From Meconema thalassinum (Eukaryota; Arthropoda; Insecta; Orthoptera; Tettigoniidae), in contig OX336389.2 of NCBI GenBank assembly GCA_946902985.2, forward strand, positions 982,078,482-982,142,481: a stretch of DNA of 64,000 nt, in the 5' to 3' direction. Position numbers and translations under genes: made by a program. Each line of letters starts with the position of its first letter. The stretch's first letter is position 1. Below the pieces are notes generated by a model that made no database searches, was not told where the DNA came from, and was given only the letters and a program-made list of their open reading frames with translations. This document shows positions 60,141-64,000 of this stretch, piece by piece.

Positions 60141-61048
60141 AGAATTCACGTAGTCTCAACTTTCGCCGTTCACGCTCGAGATCCGAGATTCTCGTCCTAC
60201 CATCATGTTTTGGGTATTTTATTTCTAGTAAATGTGTAACTAATCGGTAGTGTTGTTGCATGGCCGGTATGTATCGAGAGGTTCCTAGTCATTATCCTAG
60301 TAGGGTAGTGTTGGTTAATCTGGCTGGGTGTCGACCTCCCTACAATCCTTTTGCATCTCAGCGGATATAGGCTATGACTATGCGGAATTCGGGCGCATTA
60401 CCAATGGCGAAGCTACATTCATGCAACTGGGTATTCTTAAGTTCATACCTTACAGTTTTTCGTAGATAAACTCCAGTCGTCGTGTTTTTCGCTCTGATCA
60501 TGCTCTATTTTGTGTTGTCCCAGAGGATGATATCGTTCCCAATTAAGAATGTGTTTCTTAGAAATTTGATGCTTTCGTGCTCTGCGATGAAAAGTTTTAA
60601 TACACGCAATCCCAGTTACACTCCATTCTTTACTAACGCCATCAAACAGAATACAAACTTAACAATGCATTGTGCCCGTCGTTACACTTGCTGTTAACCA
60701 TTCATTCTGCTCATACCACTCAGACTGGAATTTACGTGGCTGATGTTTGTCACTCTGTACAATATTTAGATTAGGTTTTGGTCTTCTCTCTTTCACTGCA
60801 CATTTCGCTTAATAGGACAACAAAGAAAATGGTCTTGATTTTAAATACACTATTAAATCACTACACTGATCCATGTTTTAAAACTCAGAAACGAATATGC
60901 ACGCGCTAAACTACCACCCGCCTCACAAATGCCTTGCTTGGAGGTTAGACTCTCTGCTGACGCATTCCGATATCGACCTTCCACTTGGCGCATGCGTAAT
61001 TGCCTTCTCTACCAACAGAGCCTTGAGCCTGTTTGAAATGAGACTCGC
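60141..61048. other. Leader after LTR copy C and unknown spacer
   Basis: GCTCGAGATCCGAGATTCTCGTCCTACCA-type sequence (60174-60203) repeats the leader word found after LTR copy A. CTGGCTGGGTGTCGACC and GCGGAATTCGGGCGCATTACC (60320-60400) recall the leader after copy B. From about 60450 on I recognise nothing. Confidence 0.45.
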
Positions 61049-61232
61049 TGGCTGCTCAGTCCCGCGTTGAGAAGCTAGCATCAATCTCACCGTGGCTACA
61101 AAGAATAATACCGTAAACTAGAGATTTAATTTGCCTATGCCAATGAAAAATAGGAAAATTTAAATGTACATATTCCTTGAGAATGAAATGGGTATTCTAA
61201 GGTTCAAATATTCCCCTCCAGCTTCGCCACTG
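61049..61232. repeat. Dispersed 180-bp repeat with hAT-like end (copy 2)
   Basis: Near-identical to 45890-46069, from CTGGCTGCTCAGTCCCGCG to CTTCGCCACTG. Here its terminus abuts GTACGTAC, the right duplication in the LINE endonuclease. Confidence 0.85.
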
Positions 61233-61826
61233 GTACGTACCAAACAAACAGGGCAACTAGCGCACGGCTACACACACTCAGATCGATGTGTGAAAACGTG
61301 CCGTTCGCTAAGCTAAAATGAGTGGCTTCCCGTGTATTTAATATCGATAAATCCAGCCTTTGAATTAAGCCTTCCACGTCCCTTCCTCTGGGGCATGAAG
61401 ATGGTGATCCCCATTGTGAATGATGGGCGTTGAAATCATCCACGAATAGGAAAGGGGCTGGAAGATGATCGACAAGATCAAATGCGTCATTAATATCAAG
61501 GGGTTGGTTCGGTGGAAGGTACACGTTACTAATTGTCGTCATAACAGGCAATGACACGCGAGCTGCAATAACTTCCAGATTAGTGGTCAACGGAAACTCG
61601 TCACTATATCAGTCAGAGCGAACTAAGGTACAAACGCCCCCCCCCCCCCCCGGAAGCCCGGTCGCTCTTTAGAGTATAGTCTGAAACCTCTCATGACCGT
61701 CCGATGGTCAGGCCTGAGATTAGTTTCCTGTAGACAGACGACACTCGCTGCGTACTGGACAATGAGCTGACGTAGCTCAGTCAAATGCCTGTCATAACTG
61801 TTGCAATTCCACTGTAACAGTGCCAT
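61233..61826 (-). pseudogene. LINE endonuclease (first piece of ORF2)
   Basis: Starts at ATG 61826: MALLQWNCNSYDRHLTELRQ, then AASVVCLQETNL (catalytic Glu). A run of 14-16 C at about 61635-61650 breaks the frame. It continues with ISNVYLPPNQPLD, LFVDDFNAHHSQWGS (the GDFN motif, with Gly changed to Asp) and FSHIDLSVCSRALVALF, and stops being LINE at GTACGTAC (61233-61240). The domain resumes at 56589. Confidence 0.88.
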
Positions 61827-63203
61827 AGTGTGAACTTTTATACTAGGGAATAAGTTTGAGCAGCAAGCTACAATTTACCCTCTGGCGGATCAACACCCAC
61901 TACGTCGACCACATTCTCCATGTCCTCATTCGAGGCCGTTGAGTGGGTCGACCCAGCAGAAGATTTCCGGGACGCATTCCGGCGGTGGGCAGACCTCCGA
62001 GGGGAGCGTGCAGACACGTGGCCGGAACGTCCCAAGAAGCATCCGCAGGAGGTGGGGCGGACGGCTTCCTCTTAGTTGACCGACTGAAAAGCACCAAACG
62101 TTTGTTAGTTGGAGGAGTAAAGGGAACAAGCATTGCGCGCTACCTTCTTTCCCGCCTCTCCAACAATCTTAGACGGGCCAGGAGTCGAAATCCTGACCAT
62201 GGTGGACGATGCCGCCTTCGCCGACCGTTAGGGCGGGGATGAAGTCTTGGACTCCCCCCCCCCTGCTGTGCTGGCGGAGCAAGCTTCACCCGCAGACTTC
62301 ATGATGGCAGAAGGTGAGCTTCATGGCACCTTCGGGCATTTTGGTGCTGGCAACTGTACAGATGACACAACTGGAGATTTCATAGCTGGTACAAAAGAAG
62401 AGGTTGACGGAATTAGGCCAAGTATTATTGCACTGTAGTCAATCTGAGGAGCGGGAGCGTTCGTAGTATGATACTTCTTGCGGGCCTCCAGGTAGGGAAG
62501 ACCATCCAGGGTTTTGATCTCCTGGATTTTCTTATCACTCCATATGTTCCACAGATAACAGAGTTGGAGCAGCGAGATAATATGTGCCCAAAATTCTGGC
62601 AGTTATAACACCTCATAGGTGGAGGAATGTAGGGCCGTACGTCACAACGGTAACTCGTGAACTTGACCTTTTATGGAGCACTGAAACTCAAAGGTAATAA
62701 TGAAAGCACCCGTGTCCACGATTTGACCGTTTATCTTGCACGTAATGAGTCGGACAACGGCCACGTGACGGTGCTGTATATACTCTTTGAGCTCTTCGTC
62801 GGTGTTCAGTAACCTCCTCGGACCTGATTCAGAGACTTGTGCTTTTCCACTTTGACGGGAAGATCGCCAAAGTGGTCACACTTCAGAAGTTGGTCAACTT
62901 GCTCAGCCGTTGTCTTGAGTAACAAGCTACCGCTCCTTATCTTCTGCACTCTCTGAAGCTCACCATAGACCCCTTCTATGTGGAGAGAAAACAAAATACT
63001 CTTTATCAGCCCGAAACCACCCCCGTCTGTTCCGGTTGCAACCAGAAACTTGGGGGTGTTATCATCCAGATTCTCACGAACAAACTCTTCCCAGGGAGTT
63101 GATCCCCGTAGGGAATCAAATGTTGATGACTTGGGCGTTGGACCACCCTGTTTTTTTTTCTGTTACCCATGGCCGAGTCTTCCTCCACGAATTCCACCGA
63201 CAC
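61827..63203 (-). pseudogene. LINE ORF1 (gag-like) with zinc knuckle
   Basis: ORF1 coats the LINE RNA. Read on the minus strand from about 63203: a polar start (MSVEFVEEDSAMGNRKKNR), then in another frame FLVATGTDGGGFGLIK (about 63030), SLHIEGVYGELQRVQKIRSG and VKVEKHKSLNQVRG (62806-62994), a domain typical of Jockey-type ORF1. Then RCYNCQNFGHILSRC (62570-62616), a CX2CX4HX4C knuckle; the second knuckle is degraded. The tail (61850-62420) is Pro/Ser/Arg-rich. Frames change near 63060, 62800, 62620 and 62470, and a poly-C run lies at 62254-62263. Confidence 0.75.
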
Positions 63204-63510
63204 CGATCACAGGCTGTCGTAAGCGCTACCCAGCCAAAGCAAGGCCCACCGAGCTTGGAAGGCATTGCCCGGGGTCCGATGTCTTATCGCCATATACTGG
63301 AGATATTCAGCTCTGATATTCGGCTGTGCGGGGACGTGGGTAGTCAGGCGGATACTACTGCACGGATACATGGCGCAACCACCAGTTGGCTTGACCAAGA
63401 CTGAACATACTTTAGAGCAAAATCGCACACATAAGCAGCCCTTCCAGTAGCAGCACACACATAAGAATTATTTTTAGTGCAGGTCCTAAAATGAAAATAT
63501 ACCGAAAGAT

Positions 63511-63543
63511 GTGCGATATAACCTAATGAGAGTTATATCGCAC
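63511..63543. other. Perfect 12-bp hairpin in the LINE 5' region
   Basis: GTGCGATATAAC (63511-63522) and GTTATATCGCAC (63532-63543) are exact inverse complements around a 9-base loop. Confidence 0.85.
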
Positions 63544-63600
63544 GGATGTGTGTCGTTTAGAGCTGGCGGTCACACCCTTAAAAGGGGACCGAACCGAGAT

Positions 63601-63790
63601 CCTTTTAGTCGCCTTTTACGACTGGCAGGGATTACCTTGGGTGTATTCACTCCCTCTCACCCACGGGGGGTCCAATTCACAAATCAACGCTGAAGCCTTA
63701 AAGAATAGCCAAGGTCTCCCCTTTTAGTCACCTCTTATGACAGGCAGGGGATACCGTGAGTGTATTCTAGACCCCACCCACAGGCTGGTA
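63601..63790 (-). promoter_or_regulatory. Two 5' UTR monomers of the LINE
   Basis: CCTTTTAGTCGCCTTTTACGAC at 63601 and CCTTTTAGTCACCTCTTATGAC at 63720 start two similar units 119 bases apart. Each goes on with a GGCAGGG-AT-ACC motif, GTGTATTC, and ACCCAC. They lie upstream of ORF1. Repeated 5' UTR monomers act as internal promoters in several LINE groups; that role here is inferred. Confidence 0.6.
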
Positions 63791-63800
63791 ACAGTGGACA

Positions 63801-64000
63801 TAGAGAATACTAAGACAAGTTCACTTATGTGACTTAAGAAGGGGGATGAGAGGGGTTCTAACTCACTCGACGCCTGGCGTCGCGGAGCGTCCATGTTAAA
63901 TTCAATAATATCTCGCGAACCCATACTTGGATTTTAACATGCGACATGTCGTAGGACTCGAAGAGACGCCCCCTTTCCTATGGACCACTCGTTATATTTT
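63801..64000. other. Window edge with a diverged 138-bp satellite-like unit
   Basis: 63909-63980 reads AATATCTCGCGAACCCATAC, TTGGATTTTAACATGCGACA, TGTCGTAGGACTCGAAGAGA, CGCCCCCTTTCC, which follows the order of the 138-bp unit (ATATCTCCCGAACGCAT, CGGATTTTGACAAATGAGG, TGTCGTTGAACTCGGGCTGA, CGCCCCCTTTCC) with many changes. No gene is seen. Confidence 0.55.

Larger units (their letters stand above)
56590..61232 (+). mobile_element. 4.6-kb composite insertion: long LTR (copy C) plus hAT-like end
   Basis: GTACGTAC flanks this block (56582-56589, 61233-61240). The left end TGAACTCGAATTCA resembles the starts of the long LTRs at 68 and 9973 (TGAGTCCGCATTCA, TGAGCCCAAATTCA). The AT-rich LTR body continues to the AATAAATCCCAGGCACT word at 60035 and ends near 60090-60140. 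The right end is the CAGTGGCGAAG terminus of the 180-bp dispersed repeat. So the left half looks like an LTR element and the right half a hAT-type end; a single simple insertion does not explain both. Confidence 0.65.
49890..63800 (-). mobile_element. Jockey-like LINE split in three by nested insertions
   Basis: Minus-strand pieces at 63800-61233 (5' UTR, ORF1, endonuclease), 56589-56124 (endonuclease end and linker) and 51248-49890 (reverse transcriptase) read in LINE order and complete one another. The gap 51249-56123 is a gypsy element, and 56590-61232 is a second insertion. The duplicated GTACGTAC beside the latter restores an uninterrupted endonuclease frame when one copy is disregarded. 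The 3' end with RNase H, UTR and tail is absent: the LINE stops within RT-distal sequence at 49890. LINEs usually lose the 5' end, so the missing 3' end implies a later deletion or rearrangement. Confidence 0.85.

Overview
This is a eukaryotic, almost certainly insect, repeat-rich intergenic window. Nearly everything recognisable is a transposable element or its debris, and I found no convincing host protein gene, rRNA or functional tRNA. An insect (arthropod) source is suggested by Ty3/gypsy, BEL/Pao, Jockey-like and L2/CR1-like retroelements, mariner and hAT transposons, a Maverick/Polinton relic, a tRNA-derived SINE with a perfect target duplication, and many CCTAA-rich stretches that recall the insect (TTAGG)n telomere motif. 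The elements are sparsely degraded, which suggests a large, slowly purging genome. A polyneopteran insect is my guess, not something the sequence proves.

Layout. 68-13166: one complete Ty3/gypsy-like element with exceptionally long LTRs (about 3.2 kb), an ATAT target duplication, an arginine/asparagine-rich gag and a decayed pol. A 774-bp non-autonomous hAT (4080-4853, 8-bp duplication) sits inside gag. 13167-18490: AT-rich relics including the 3' end of another long LTR (to about 16560) and microsatellites. 18504-18842: intact SINE. 20182-20874: an unrecognised coiled-coil ORF. 21100-27312: a composite region with an ATF/CREB-site and YY1-like array, eight 138-bp satellite units, a broken Maverick integrase (minus strand), three long direct repeats carrying a TTGGCTTWTGTA minisatellite, and three more 138-bp units in inverted orientation. 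27313-28786: ORF1 of a LINE (minus), cut by a BEL/Pao array: pol 3' end, LTR, gag-pol, LTR (28787-37729). 37905-41540: hAT transposon with ZMYM1-like transposase relic and an ATTAGGCC duplication. 42780-45872: L2/CR1-like LINE (plus). 45890-46580: a dispersed 180-bp repeat fused to a mariner N-terminus. 46690-49890: a long LTR and the start of its gag.

49890-63800: a single Jockey-like LINE on the minus strand, split into three parts by two nested insertions. One is a compact gypsy element with about 150-bp LTRs (51249-56123). The other is a 4.6-kb insertion (56590-61232) that starts as a long-LTR element, ends as a hAT-like terminus and is bounded by GTACGTAC. The LINE's 5' UTR has two promoter-like monomers and a perfect 12-bp hairpin.

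How the parts relate: nesting gives a relative chronology (for example LINE, then compact gypsy and the 4.6-kb insertion; long-LTR gypsy, then hAT). All autonomous genes seen here are broken by stops or small indels, so the locus looks like a graveyard rather than an active system. The most unusual features are the 3.2-kb LTR family, the Maverick relic between inverted satellite arrays, and the tandem BEL/Pao arrangement.
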